64,000 nt of DNA from JAXGPL01 sp040766985 (GTDB taxonomy: Bacteria > Bacillota > Sulfobacillia > JAUYEG01). Below the pieces are notes generated by a model. The model saw nothing but the letters and a program-made list of their open reading frames with translations. It had not been told where the DNA came from and made no database searches. The stretch spans positions 57,238 to 121,237 of the forward strand of contig JAXGPL010000009.1 in the NCBI GenBank assembly GCA_040766985.1, given 5' to 3'. Shown piece after piece: positions 8,794-17,110 of the stretch. Both the position numbers and the translations under genes were made by a program. Every line of letters starts with the position of its first letter. Positions within the stretch are counted from its first letter, which is position 1.

Positions 8794-8838
8794 GGCTCAG
8801 CGGGCGCGGTCAGGCCGCCCGCACCAACCCCCTGGCGC

Positions 8839-10035
8839 TCAGGCCCTCAGTTGGGCCGCGAAATCCGCCGCCACCGGTTGGCCGCTGATTTCTTCCAGCA
8901 GGCAAAGGAACCGCTCTGTGTTGTTCACTCCGCTCAGGTACATCTCGCGTAGGAGGCGGGACATCGCCGCCTCGCCGATCCGCGCCGCCAGGTCCCAGAG
9001 CAGGACGCAGCCCTTGCCATACAACACCGGGTAGGCCTTTTCGTGGCTGCGCGGCAGCCTGAAGATCGGCGGAAGTCCAGCCGTCGCCTCGCGCTTAGCG
9101 GCGATCAGCTCCTCTGCCGCGGCCGACCCGTAGCGTTCTCTGACTGCCGCCAGCGCACTGTACTCAGCCACAGATTCGTTAAGCCAATCCTCCCACGTCG
9201 TCACGTCCGCGCGCCACCACCACAGATGCGCAGTCTCGTGGCCGACCCACTTGAACATTCGCTCCGGCTCGATCTTCTCGGGAGTCAGTACAACCAGCCC
9301 CGGCCGAGTATAGCCCCCTCCCTTCTCACGTGGAGCGAGGACGATCCGCAACTGGCCGCTGTGCCGTCCGAACCACCTACCGAACCGTTCCATCACCCAT
9401 TTGCCGTCGCTCAGAATGGCGGAAGCCAATTCCCCATCGGACGTCCGCGTGTGAACGACGCTCAACTCCGCCTCCCGTAGTTCGCGGAGCTCCGGCGCAG
9501 CAATGATAACGCAGTCGTTGCCCGGCCCGGCCGAAGCCAGGCGCCAGCCCTTGTTGCTGAACTGGATGGTGCCGCTGCCCGTGACCTGGTAACCCGGTAT
9601 CGGCCCGATCTCGACGATGTACTCAAACGGCGCGTATGCCACGTCAAACGGAAACCAGGGGGTATACAGCCCCAGCTCCACCCATTCGGGCGTGAGCCGG
9701 TTAACCTCCCAGGTCTGGACGATACCGAACGTCAGCCGGTACGCCATCTCAATCCGCAGGGAGGACCTCAGGGCAAGCCCGTCCTTAGGTCTCAGCACAA
9801 GCGTGGATGCCTCCTCGGCATATTGAGCCGGCGAGCCGGGCCGCAGTTCCCAGGTCACAGGAGGGTCGCATTGCAGGCGGAGGATATCCGCGCTCTTGTG
9901 CAGGGCAAACACTGCCTCGCGCGCACCCTCGGGCCACTGCCATTCGACGGCCGCCGTGACCAAAGCAGTTCCCTTCGCAGGTTCGAGGTTGACCTCGAAT
10001 CGGTAACGATTTGGCTCAGGCTTGGAGTGAGTCAT
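8839..10035 (-). CDS. M1-like (gluzincin) metallopeptidase
   Basis: About 398 residues. The zinc signature GHETAHLWW lies near residue 262 and is followed by WLNESVAEYSAL, which supplies the third ligand glutamate. The spacing is about two residues shorter than in textbook M1 aminopeptidases. The N-terminal half is a beta-sandwich like the M1 N-domain. There is no signal peptide, so it is probably cytoplasmic. The start at ATG 10035 overlaps the stop of the upstream cupin gene (ATGA), which indicates an operon. The substrate is unknown. Confidence 0.75.
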   Translation of the reverse strand: MTHSKPEPNRYRFEVNLEPAKGTALVTAAVEWQWPEGAREAVFALHKSADILRLQCDPPVTWELRPGSPAQYAEEASTLVLRPKDGLALRSSLRIEMAYRLTFGIVQTWEVNRLTPEWVELGLYTPWFPFDVAYAPFEYIVEIGPIPGYQVTGSGTIQFSNKGWRLASAGPGNDCVIIAAPELRELREAELSVVHTRTSDGELASAILSDGKWVMERFGRWFGRHSGQLRIVLAPREKGGGYTRPGLVVLTPEKIEPERMFKWVGHETAHLWWWRADVTTWEDWLNESVAEYSALAAVRERYGSAAAEELIAAKREATAGLPPIFRLPRSHEKAYPVLYGKGCVLLWDLAARIGEAAMSRLLREMYLSGVNNTERFLCLLEEISGQPVAADFAAQLRA

Positions 10036-10391
10036 GCGGGCAGATAGTCCTCTCGTACCGGCGTGAACGCGTCGGTGATCACGCAGTCCTCGACCACAAG
10101 CGCGCCGTGCGGTTGATTGGGCCGGAAGATCATGCAAGTACCGGCAAGGCCGTCTATATCCCTCCCGTCCACGGTCCACCTTACCGATCCGCTGATGATG
10201 TAACTGGACTGCTCATGCGGGTGCGAATGGACCGGCAGGCGGGTACCCTGCTTCATGGCCGCCCAGCACTGCATCAAATTGGCGCCGACCGCCACGACGT
10301 GGACGGTGATGCCGGGGGCCAGTTGCTTCTGGCAGATGTACTCGGCGGGTTGGTGATCCACTTGATCAGCCTCCTTGGAGGAAAGGTCCAT
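10032..10391 (-). CDS. Small single-domain cupin
   Basis: A 119-residue protein with a cupin barrel: motif 1 is PVHSHPHEQSSYIISGSV (two His and Gln in the metal-binding arrangement) and motif 2 is FRPNQPHGALVVED. Cupins of this size bind a metal and act as small-molecule sensors, isomerases or dioxygenases. It is the first gene of a two-gene unit with the M1-like peptidase and lies downstream of the Rrf2 regulator on the same strand. No substrate can be inferred. Confidence 0.8.
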   Translation of the reverse strand: MDLSSKEADQVDHQPAEYICQKQLAPGITVHVVAVGANLMQCWAAMKQGTRLPVHSHPHEQSSYIISGSVRWTVDGRDIDGLAGTCMIFRPNQPHGALVVEDCVITDAFTPVREDYLPA

Positions 10392-10469
10392 GGCCGCATA
10401 CCGCCTCCGGTGAAGGGGCGCCGGCGGGTCCCTTTGGTCTTCTCTTCCACTCCGCTCCGTTCCTCGTCT

Positions 10470-10892
10470 CTATTCCTCACCGGCGGCCGGCTCGATGGCC
10501 TGAGAGAGGGCGGCAATGGTTACCCCTTCGAGGACCTCAAGCATCCTCGCCTGGGCCTGGGCCCAGACGCCGCGCAGGGCGCACGAATTCCGGCTGGCGC
10601 ACGCCTTCTCGTCGATCAGGCAACGTGTGATCCCAACCGGCCCGTCGATCAACTCGATGACTTGACGCAACGTGAGTGTCGCCGGCTCGGCCGCCAGGCT
10701 TACCCCGCCGCCGGCGCCCCGGCGGGTGGCGACCCATCCAACCTTGGCCATTGCCGCAACAATCTGCGCGATCAGAGTGGCGGGTATGGCCCGGTTTCTG
10801 GCGAGTCCGGCGGAGGTCAGGGCCTTTCCGGGAGCGGCCTGGGCGAGCTCGACCAGAGTCGCGATGGCATACTCGGCCTTGCGGCTGATCAT
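10470..10892 (-). CDS. Rrf2/IscR-family transcription regulator
   Basis: A 140-residue protein with the Rrf2 winged-helix start (MISRKAEYAIATLVELA) and the TRRGAGGGVSLA wing. Three cysteines lie in the 90-110 region (C-x6-C-x5-C), where IscR-type members ligate a [2Fe-2S] cluster, so it may sense iron-sulfur, redox or NO status. ATG 10892 has GGAGGA eight bases upstream. The cupin and peptidase genes follow on the same strand. An AT-rich region upstream (10921-10950) is the likely promoter and operator. Confidence 0.85.
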   Translation of the reverse strand: MISRKAEYAIATLVELAQAAPGKALTSAGLARNRAIPATLIAQIVAAMAKVGWVATRRGAGGGVSLAAEPATLTLRQVIELIDGPVGITRCLIDEKACASRNSCALRGVWAQAQARMLEVLEGVTIAALSQAIEPAAGEE

Positions 10893-10920
10893 TTCGGTTT
10901 CCTCCATGGTCCTTTGGGTG

Positions 10921-10950
10921 GGAATATTACCAATATCGTTATAGATTGTT
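10921..10950. promoter_or_regulatory. AT-rich promoter/operator region between Rrf2 and methyltransferase genes
   Basis: The stretch ACCAATATCGTTATAGATTG is markedly AT-rich for this GC-rich window. It lies about 30-60 bases upstream of the Rrf2 start and includes a TATAAC-like -10 hexamer reading towards the Rrf2 gene. Rrf2 regulators commonly bind such sites and control themselves. No symmetric operator could be defined by eye. Confidence 0.35.
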
Positions 10951-11116
10951 TCCCCCCTTACGGTCAACTCCGCCGGCCGCATAACCCACACCAGGCAAGT
11001 CGCCCCGCGCACGCCAAGCCCCGCGTCTCCAACAGGTAACTCCTTACCGGCGCGGAAATCGCCTCAATGGCAGGGGCAGCCCGGCTCCGCCCCACCGAAA
11101 GGAAGGAGTGAGTGCC

Positions 11117-11869
11117 GTGCAGCCCCTGCTCTATACCGATCTGGCAGAGTGGTTTCACCTTCTTACCCGGCCGGAGGACTACGCCGAGGAGGCAGGCATG
11201 TACGCACGGGCGATCCGCGACACCGTGCCCGGCGCCCGGGAGGTGCTTGAGCTTGGGTCCGGCGGCGGCAACAACGCGTGGCATCTCAAGCGGCACTTTC
11301 AGATGACCCTCAGCGATCTATCGCCGCAGATGATCCGGGTTTCGCGCCGGCTGAACCCGGATCTGGAGCATATTGAAGGCGACATGCGCAACCTCCGCAT
11401 CGGGCGCACCTTTGATGTCGTCTTTGTCCACGACGCGGTGATGTATCTGACCGGCGAGGACGATCTGCTGGCGATGCTAGCCACAGCTAACGCGCACTTG
11501 GCGCCTGGCGGGTTGGTCTTGATCCAGCCGGATTGCACAAAGGAAACCTTCCGCGAATCCGCCGTTTCGGGAGGCCACGACGGGGGCGACGTTACTCCGC
11601 CCCAACCGGGCAGGGCTCTCCGCTACCTGAGTTGGACCTACGATCCCGACCCCGGCGACACGACCTTCATCTCGGACTTCGCCTATCTGCTGCGGGAAGG
11701 GACGCACTCGGTGCGCGGCTTGACCGACCGGCATATCAACGGGCTGTTCCCGCGTGCGACATGGGTTGCGTTAATGGAGCATGCAGGTTTCGACGTCACG
11801 GTACGCCCCTTTGACCACTCCGAGGTCGAGGGGGTCATGGACACGTTCGTCGGACACAAACGCAGGTGA
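11117..11869 (+). CDS. Class I SAM-dependent methyltransferase
   Basis: About 250 residues. Motif I is VLELGSGGGNNAW, motif II is near LSDLSPQMI, and motif IV is FDVVFVHDAVMYL, in the order of a Rossmann-fold class I methyltransferase with an inserted small-molecule-type C-terminal domain. GTG 11117 is preferred because AAGGAG sits eight bases upstream, whereas GTG 11108 would touch it. It is transcribed divergently from the Rrf2 regulator. The methyl acceptor is unknown. Confidence 0.8.
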   Translation: MQPLLYTDLAEWFHLLTRPEDYAEEAGMYARAIRDTVPGAREVLELGSGGGNNAWHLKRHFQMTLSDLSPQMIRVSRRLNPDLEHIEGDMRNLRIGRTFDVVFVHDAVMYLTGEDDLLAMLATANAHLAPGGLVLIQPDCTKETFRESAVSGGHDGGDVTPPQPGRALRYLSWTYDPDPGDTTFISDFAYLLREGTHSVRGLTDRHINGLFPRATWVALMEHAGFDVTVRPFDHSEVEGVMDTFVGHKRR

Positions 11870-11883
11870 TACCGGCGTTACTG

Positions 11884-12918
11884 CTACCGGAGCATAGAGG
11901 CGACTCCGTGGTGGAGCAGGTACGCTATTGTGGGTACCAGCCCGGCGATGTTGGCGGCGGGCACCACGCCTATCTGCGGCACGGGGCCGGAGGAAGGTGA
12001 GCCCACAGGGCTGATAGCCACGTGGCCTGAGGCGACCTCAATCCCGGCGGCCGGTTCCACCTGACCGTCGCTTCCCCCGAGGGCCACGACACGGCCGATT
12101 GCGATGGGCGAGGGGAGGACCGACCTGCGGCGGAACGCAGGCGCTTCCCTGTCCTGGTAATAGGCCACGAGGTCGCCAACGGCGGGGCCGTTGCGCAGGC
12201 GCAGCACCGGCATGGTTGACCCGACACCCGCCATGGCGGTGCCGAGCCTGGGCAGTTGCTCCAACACGGAAACCACGGCCGGATCGGCGCCTAGCGCCGC
12301 GTGCAGGTACCAACCGACATCGGCGGTTTCCGCCTCCTGAATCAGACGGGCACTCCCCAGAGGCAGTGCCAGGAGCGACGCGATGAGGATGATTGCGAAG
12401 GCTCCTCCCCAGGTAACCAGATAGGCGGTCCGTATCAGCCGAAGGGTGAATACCCAGGACCAGACTGTGCCGGCGATGGCAAGGCCGGCGACGGCGTAGA
12501 ACACCGCGCTCGCCAAGCCGATCGAGCCGGTGTGCAGGGCGGGAATGAGCACCCACTGGAGGGCTCCAACCAAGGCCGACGGCAGGCCAAGATACCCCCC
12601 CATGCGCATGAACGTAGAGAACCGCCCGCCCATCACCGGACTCGGCCCTGCACGCCATTGCAGCACGGCGGCGGCGTGCATGGTGAGCATGTCGACCAAG
12701 AACATCGCCGCCGCGCAGGCGATGCCGGCCAGCACCGATGCCCAGAGCGGCTGGGTGTGTCCGGTCGCGGCCTCAAGGACATGTCCCGCCGACCAGCCCC
12801 AGGCGCCGACGACCGCGGCCGTCGCGACCGACATCGGGATGGTGCCGTCTTCGCGCAGTTTCCACATCGTGGCCGAAGGCTTCCAAATCAGCCCCCGGAT
12901 CGTCGTGTAGGGATTCAT
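11884..12918 (-). CDS. Yip1-like polytopic membrane protein linked to sigma factor
   Basis: 344 residues with about five or six membrane segments in the first two thirds and a soluble C-terminal portion before a final hydrophobic segment. The beginning (NPYTTIRGLIWKPSATMWKL) resembles Yip1-type membrane proteins. The start overlaps the stop of the upstream gene (ATGA), so it is translated with the sigma-factor operon. By position it could be a membrane-bound partner or target of the sigma factor. The function is not known. Confidence 0.55.
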   Translation of the reverse strand: MNPYTTIRGLIWKPSATMWKLREDGTIPMSVATAAVVGAWGWSAGHVLEAATGHTQPLWASVLAGIACAAAMFLVDMLTMHAAAVLQWRAGPSPVMGGRFSTFMRMGGYLGLPSALVGALQWVLIPALHTGSIGLASAVFYAVAGLAIAGTVWSWVFTLRLIRTAYLVTWGGAFAIILIASLLALPLGSARLIQEAETADVGWYLHAALGADPAVVSVLEQLPRLGTAMAGVGSTMPVLRLRNGPAVGDLVAYYQDREAPAFRRRSVLPSPIAIGRVVALGGSDGQVEPAAGIEVASGHVAISPVGSPSSGPVPQIGVVPAANIAGLVPTIAYLLHHGVASMLR

Positions 12919-13226
12919 TTGCCCACCACACCCGAGGGCTCCGCTGCGCCGTTGACCGGTAGGACCTCCGCCCGCGCCGCGTATGCCGACCGGTCGGGCC
13001 CGCGGGCAGGCCGTACCTCGACCGGCTGCCCTTCGCACCATGCCCGGAGCGAGCGGTCGATCGCCGCAAACTCCCGGAGGCCGGACCGGGCTGCTGCGTC
13101 GGAACCGAGCAGCCGGCTGGCCCTGCGGAATGCCCAAGGCGGGGCCTGCTTGTCGACGATTGCCCAGAGCAGCAGGTCAACCGTGTCCGTAACTGCGCTG
13201 TGTGGCGTATCACCAGGCCGACGCAT
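12915..13226 (-). CDS. Small protein between sigma factor and membrane protein, possible anti-sigma component
   Basis: 103 residues from ATG 13226, overlapping the sigma-factor stop by 17 bases, and ending inside the start of the Yip1-like gene. There is no membrane segment and only one cysteine, so it lacks a ZAS-type zinc site. The helical sequence (TDTVDLLLWAIVDKQAPPWAF... ) is not a recognised family. The tight three-gene overlap suggests joint control with the sigma factor. Confidence 0.5.
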   Translation of the reverse strand: MRRPGDTPHSAVTDTVDLLLWAIVDKQAPPWAFRRASRLLGSDAAARSGLREFAAIDRSLRAWCEGQPVEVRPARGPDRSAYAARAEVLPVNGAAEPSGVVGK

Positions 13227-13764
13227 TGCCGTCACCTCCGCCGGATGGTTCGGATAGCGCCTTCGCAAGCTTACCCCGTGCTGCCGCCAACCGTGACATC
13301 ACCGTGCCTACCGGGCAGCCCAGCAGCCCGGCTATTTCGCGGTAGCGCAATCCCAGGAAGTAGTGCAGGACCAGAGGGACGCGCTGGGCGATGGGGAGTG
13401 CGCCGATTGCCAGGCGCAAGTCCAGATGGTCGTCGTCGGTTTCTACCATGGATGATCCACCCTTGGCGACGACTGCATGGGCCAGCGCAGCCTCTTCGCG
13501 GTATTTCTTGCGGAGCCAATCCCGAAACCGGTTGCGCGCAACCTCCTTGAGCCAGGGCCGGAACGCCTGGGGGTCGTGCAGAGTGCTGAAATAGCGGCAG
13601 GCGACGGTCATCACTTCTTGCGCGAGTTCCTGACCCTCTTCGACATCCCCGGTGAGAGAGGCGCACATCCGCTGGACCCATGGGTAGTGGGCTTCGGCGA
13701 GGGCCTCGATAGAGCGGGCAGAGACAGAAGCTGTAGCGGTTTTGCCGCCGAGGATCTCGGTCAC
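13210..13764 (-). CDS. ECF-type RNA polymerase sigma factor
   Basis: 184 residues. Region 2 is seen as DVEEGQELAQEVMTVACRYF followed by AFRPWLKEVARNRFRDWLRKKYR. Region 4 is LPIAQRVPLVLHYFLGLRYREIAGLLGCPVGTVMSRLAAARGKL (shown in parts here: YREIAGLLGCPVGTVMSRL is the DNA-binding helix-turn-helix). GTG 13764 has GGGAGGGGG eight bases upstream. It heads a three-gene operon with a small protein and a membrane protein, a common layout for ECF sigma factors and their control partners. Confidence 0.85.
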   Translation of the reverse strand: MTEILGGKTATASVSARSIEALAEAHYPWVQRMCASLTGDVEEGQELAQEVMTVACRYFSTLHDPQAFRPWLKEVARNRFRDWLRKKYREEAALAHAVVAKGGSSMVETDDDHLDLRLAIGALPIAQRVPLVLHYFLGLRYREIAGLLGCPVGTVMSRLAAARGKLAKALSEPSGGGDGNASAW

Positions 13765-13994
13765 GGCGAACCCCCTCCCAAACCCATTCTACTTACAGAG
13801 ACGGACGGGGAAGGTGTTCTATTCGGCGAGGATTGCGTCTGCGTGGTAGTGCCAGAAGGACACACAGTCGTGTGGCGCGCTGTGGATCTCCCTCAGTTGA
13901 CGGTGCGCCCTCAACGGGGCATTGAACCCTCCGGCGCCGGGTGGACGCCAGTAGGGTCTTCTGCCCTCCAAGCCCGATGCAGCTGGGCCGGCCC

Positions 13995-14102
13995 TTACCA
14001 CCAGCGGCGGTGGAACGGCGGACGGAACCACCAGAACCACGGCGGGAGAAAAGGCCAGCCGAAGAAGAACGGAAAGCCGAAGAACGGCCGCCTCCAGAAC
14101 AT
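13995..14102 (-). CDS. 35-residue aromatic/arginine/proline peptide
   Basis: This minus-strand frame has an excellent ribosome site (AGGAGGTG, five to six bases before ATG 14102) and a TAA stop. The product is strikingly biased: about 8 Trp, 11 Phe, 7 Pro and 6 Arg in 35 residues, with blocks such as FFGFPFFFGWPF and PPWFWWFRPPF. It has no acidic residue. Such peptides could insert into membranes or bind surfaces; comparable short aromatic proteins occur in spore coats. No family was recognised. It lies between the sigma-factor operon and the ABC-exporter operon. Confidence 0.6.
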   Translation of the reverse strand: MFWRRPFFGFPFFFGWPFLPPWFWWFRPPFHRRWW

Positions 14103-14179
14103 GAGGGCACCTCCTATCTGCGGGTGACTACACTATCATGGTAGAACGCAGTTAGGAGTCGGTAACTCCTCCGGCAGGG

Positions 14180-14980
14180 CTAAAGCCGCGGCCCCAGGAG
14201 GTTGCCGGATTCGTACCGCCGCAGGCCCGCCCGAAAGGCGAGCTGTCCCGCGGCGATCCAGCCCACCGCGACGAGCCAGAGCAGGCCGAGGAAGGCGAGG
14301 TTTCCGTGACGCATGACCGTGACGGGGACGCTGTTGATAAAGCCCGCCGGGATCACCGTAAACAGCACCACCCGGACCGCACCGTCGAAGATTGCCCCGG
14401 GATAGGTGCTGAAGTGGATGACTGCGTTCTCCACCTGGTGCGCCAACGACTCGGCGCTGCCGACATAAAACGCCAGGCTGTGCGCTACGATGTTGAAACC
14501 CAGCAGCACACCGCCTACCGCCAGGCAACATAACCCGTACACGATCGTTCGCGGCCACGTCGGCCCGCCCCAGATCGCGAACACGACGAGGCCAAACACC
14601 AGGTCGCCCCAGCCGGTGGGAGCCGCCCGGCTCATCAGCGCATGCCAGAGCGGGCTCTTGGGCAGAACGAGGTAGTAGTCCAGTTGGCCGTTCGCGATCA
14701 ACCCGGACAACTCGCGCCAGGCCCCGAACAGGACTGTGCTCAGGCCAAACCCGGCCGCGATGACGGCCCACAGCATCAGGACGTCGGCCCGCTCCCAGCC
14801 CTTGACCACCGGAAACCGGTAGAAGAACAGCGCCCAGTAGGCGAGCCAGAGCGAATTGTTGAGGAGCATGCCGAAGACCTGCGAGAAGAAGGCCGCCCGG
14901 TATTCCATCGCCATGGACAGGTTGGCCCCGAGGTATGTCAGGAGTAGCCGTGCGTGGCCGGCGAGGCGCTTACCCGCCAT
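14180..14980 (-). CDS. ABC-2 type permease (DUF990 family), second subunit
   Basis: 266 residues with six predicted membrane helices. The topology and the SLWLAYWALFFYRFP... GQLDYYLVLP pattern are typical of ABC2_membrane_6 (DUF990) permeases, which come in pairs with one ATPase. The gene starts 10 bases inside the upstream permease gene. The substrate of this exporter class is generally unknown. Confidence 0.8.
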   Translation of the reverse strand: MAGKRLAGHARLLLTYLGANLSMAMEYRAAFFSQVFGMLLNNSLWLAYWALFFYRFPVVKGWERADVLMLWAVIAAGFGLSTVLFGAWRELSGLIANGQLDYYLVLPKSPLWHALMSRAAPTGWGDLVFGLVVFAIWGGPTWPRTIVYGLCCLAVGGVLLGFNIVAHSLAFYVGSAESLAHQVENAVIHFSTYPGAIFDGAVRVVLFTVIPAGFINSVPVTVMRHGNLAFLGLLWLVAVGWIAAGQLAFRAGLRRYESGNLLGPRL

Positions 14981-15800
14981 TGACGTTCACCCGCCTGACC
15001 CCCGCCCTGAAGACCAGCGCGCATGTCAGTGCGGAGATCGCGAGCCAGGCCAGTTGCGTTATGACAATGCGGCCCGGCTGGAGGGTCTGCGCACCGACCA
15101 GAAGACGCGCCGGGGCATAGATGATCATGCTCATCGGCAGCCAGGCGGCGATTGACCGCAGAAAGCCCGGGAATATCTCCAGGGGCAACATCATCCCGCC
15201 CAACAACATGAGCAGGCGCTCCTGGATGAAGGCGAAGGGGCCGGTTTCCTCGACCCAGAATGCGAGGAGGCCGACCGCCAGACTGAACATGAAGTCGATC
15301 GACGAACCAAGCCACAGGACCACGGCGAAGATTCCGAGGTTGGCTACGTGGAATGGCGGCGGGCCCACCAGCATGCCCACCACCGCTCCACCCACGCAGA
15401 AGCTGAGCAGCCCTCGCGCCGCAGCCTCCCCCAGGGTCTGCGCGTAGTGAAACCAGACGTAGCTATACGGCCGCGCCAGGGTATATGCAAGGCTGCCCGA
15501 TTTGACCTCGGCATCGATCCGGCCGGCAAGGCGGGGCCTGGCGAAGATGATCGATTCGGTTATCACCAGGTACCAGAGCATGTCCGGCAACGCGAACCCC
15601 TCGATCACCGTCGCACCTGTCACCCCGTATACCGTGCGCCAGAGGACCGTGAACACGTACAGCACCAGGACCAGAGTAAGGCAGCGGAGCAGGTACTCTC
15701 CGCGGTAGGCGATTGCTGTGGAGAATCCCACTCTGCCAACGGCGAGGTATTTAGCCAGTTTACGAGGCATGACCGTTGCAGACGGCAGGTGACTAGACAA
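14970..15800 (-). CDS. ABC-2 type permease (DUF990 family), first subunit
   Basis: 276 residues with six predicted membrane helices and the conserved GSLAYTLARPYSYVW segment of the DUF990 permease pair. TTG 15800 is supported by GGGGGGAGG seven bases upstream; the in-frame ATG at 15770 has no good ribosome site. It overlaps the ATPase gene by eight bases and the next permease by 11 bases, so all three subunits are translationally coupled. Confidence 0.8.
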   Translation of the reverse strand: MSSHLPSATVMPRKLAKYLAVGRVGFSTAIAYRGEYLLRCLTLVLVLYVFTVLWRTVYGVTGATVIEGFALPDMLWYLVITESIIFARPRLAGRIDAEVKSGSLAYTLARPYSYVWFHYAQTLGEAAARGLLSFCVGGAVVGMLVGPPPFHVANLGIFAVVLWLGSSIDFMFSLAVGLLAFWVEETGPFAFIQERLLMLLGGMMLPLEIFPGFLRSIAAWLPMSMIIYAPARLLVGAQTLQPGRIVITQLAWLAISALTCALVFRAGVRRVNVNGG

Positions 15801-16860
15801 CGCGCTCGCCTCCCCCCGCTCTGTCCTGGGCCCCTCCGTCTCCGCTGCCGCTCACGCCGCCGGCTTCACCCTGGACGGCCGGGTCCGCCTGCCGGTAGAT
15901 CATCCCGATTACGCGTTCGAGCGGGGGATCCGTAACGCTCACATCGAGGACGTTGTTGACCTCGAGGAGCCGCGCCACGACCTCCCTAATCGGCTGGACT
16001 GCCGCGTTGACCTCTAGCTTGATGCCCACCTGGGTATGCTTGAGGACTGTAACGCCGCCCATCTCCGGGACCGACCCAGGGCCGTCGAGCAATAGGTCGA
16101 TCACCTTCGTGCGAAGCAGCATGTGTTTGAGGTGGGAAACCCGGTTGTCGTAGATTACCTGGCCGTGGTTGATCACGATCACCCGCCTGGCCAGTTCCTC
16201 GATATCGCCGACGTCGTGCGAGGTGAGGAAGACAGTCACCTGTTCCCCGCTGTTAAGCTCGCGCAGGGTCGAACGGATGGTCCGCTTCGCCAGCACGTCC
16301 AGGCCGATGGTGGGCTCGTCGAGGAACAGGACCCGCGGCCGGTGGAGCAAGGCGGCAGCCAACTCGCACCGCATGCGTTCGCCAAGCGAGAGTTTGCGGA
16401 CAGGGGTCGTGAGGTAGTCTCCGATCCCGAAGACTCCAACCAACTCATCGCGGCGTGTGCGGTACGCCCGTCCGTCAAGCTCGTATATTCTCGCCAGCAG
16501 GTCGAAGCTGTCCAGTGGCGGGAGATGATACCAGAGCTGCGACTTCTGTCCGAACACCGCTCCGATGTGGTATGCGAGCTGCTCGCGCTGAGTCCAGGGC
16601 CGGAGGCCAAGGACCGATGCAGAACCCGCGCTGGGATGGAGGATGCCGGTGAGCATCTTGATGGTCGTGGACTTGCCGGCGCCGTTCGGGCCGATGAACG
16701 CCACCAATTCGCCCGGCTCAACCGCGAGGCTGACGCCGCGCACCGCCGGGACGTCACGGTACTCGGACCGGAACAGGGCCTGGACGCTGCCCCGCAGCCC
16801 CGGTTGCTTGACTCTGGTCCGGAAAGTCTTGCTCAACCCCTCAAGGACGACGGCCGGCAT
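15793..16860 (-). CDS. ABC transporter ATP-binding protein of the DUF990-type exporter
   Basis: 355 residues. Walker A is GPNGAGKST near residue 57, the signature is LSLGERMRCELAA, and Walker B is VLFLDEPTIGLD followed by a D-loop and LTSHD switch. A C-terminal regulatory extension of about 100 residues includes an LLEVNNVLDVSVTDPPLE segment, as in NatA/CcmA-like multidrug or lipid exporters. It forms an operon with the two following permeases. Export of a lipid, drug or peptide is likely but not specified. Confidence 0.88.
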   Translation of the reverse strand: MPAVVLEGLSKTFRTRVKQPGLRGSVQALFRSEYRDVPAVRGVSLAVEPGELVAFIGPNGAGKSTTIKMLTGILHPSAGSASVLGLRPWTQREQLAYHIGAVFGQKSQLWYHLPPLDSFDLLARIYELDGRAYRTRRDELVGVFGIGDYLTTPVRKLSLGERMRCELAAALLHRPRVLFLDEPTIGLDVLAKRTIRSTLRELNSGEQVTVFLTSHDVGDIEELARRVIVINHGQVIYDNRVSHLKHMLLRTKVIDLLLDGPGSVPEMGGVTVLKHTQVGIKLEVNAAVQPIREVVARLLEVNNVLDVSVTDPPLERVIGMIYRQADPAVQGEAGGVSGSGDGGAQDRAGGGERVV

Positions 16861-17110
16861 GCGTTAGCCCTCCCGTGCGGCGCTTTTGGCAATTATAGCA
16901 CTCGCTCGCATGGTCCGGGATAGGACTGCGGCTATCTGTGCCGTGGCTATCCTGCTGAGGCTATCCATAGTGCAGGAGCTATCACCAACGGGTCCTCGGT
17001 GTAACCGCCGCAGGGGAAGGAATAGTGAGCGAGAAGCAGTAGGCACGAGTCTGATGGCATGCTGGACCTCGAGGCCGCCGGTCGGCCCGCTACGGGAGGT
17101 GCCGAATCGA

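Noticed and set aside
10011..11039. 342-codon plus-strand frame over the cupin and Rrf2 genes
   Set aside because: Both genes on the minus strand have clear family motifs and ribosome sites. The plus frame has a Gly/Arg/Pro-rich shadow composition.
12301..13257. 318-codon plus-strand frame over the sigma-operon genes
   Set aside because: It is antisense to the Yip1-like and sigma genes, Gly/Arg/His-rich, and lacks a ribosome site.
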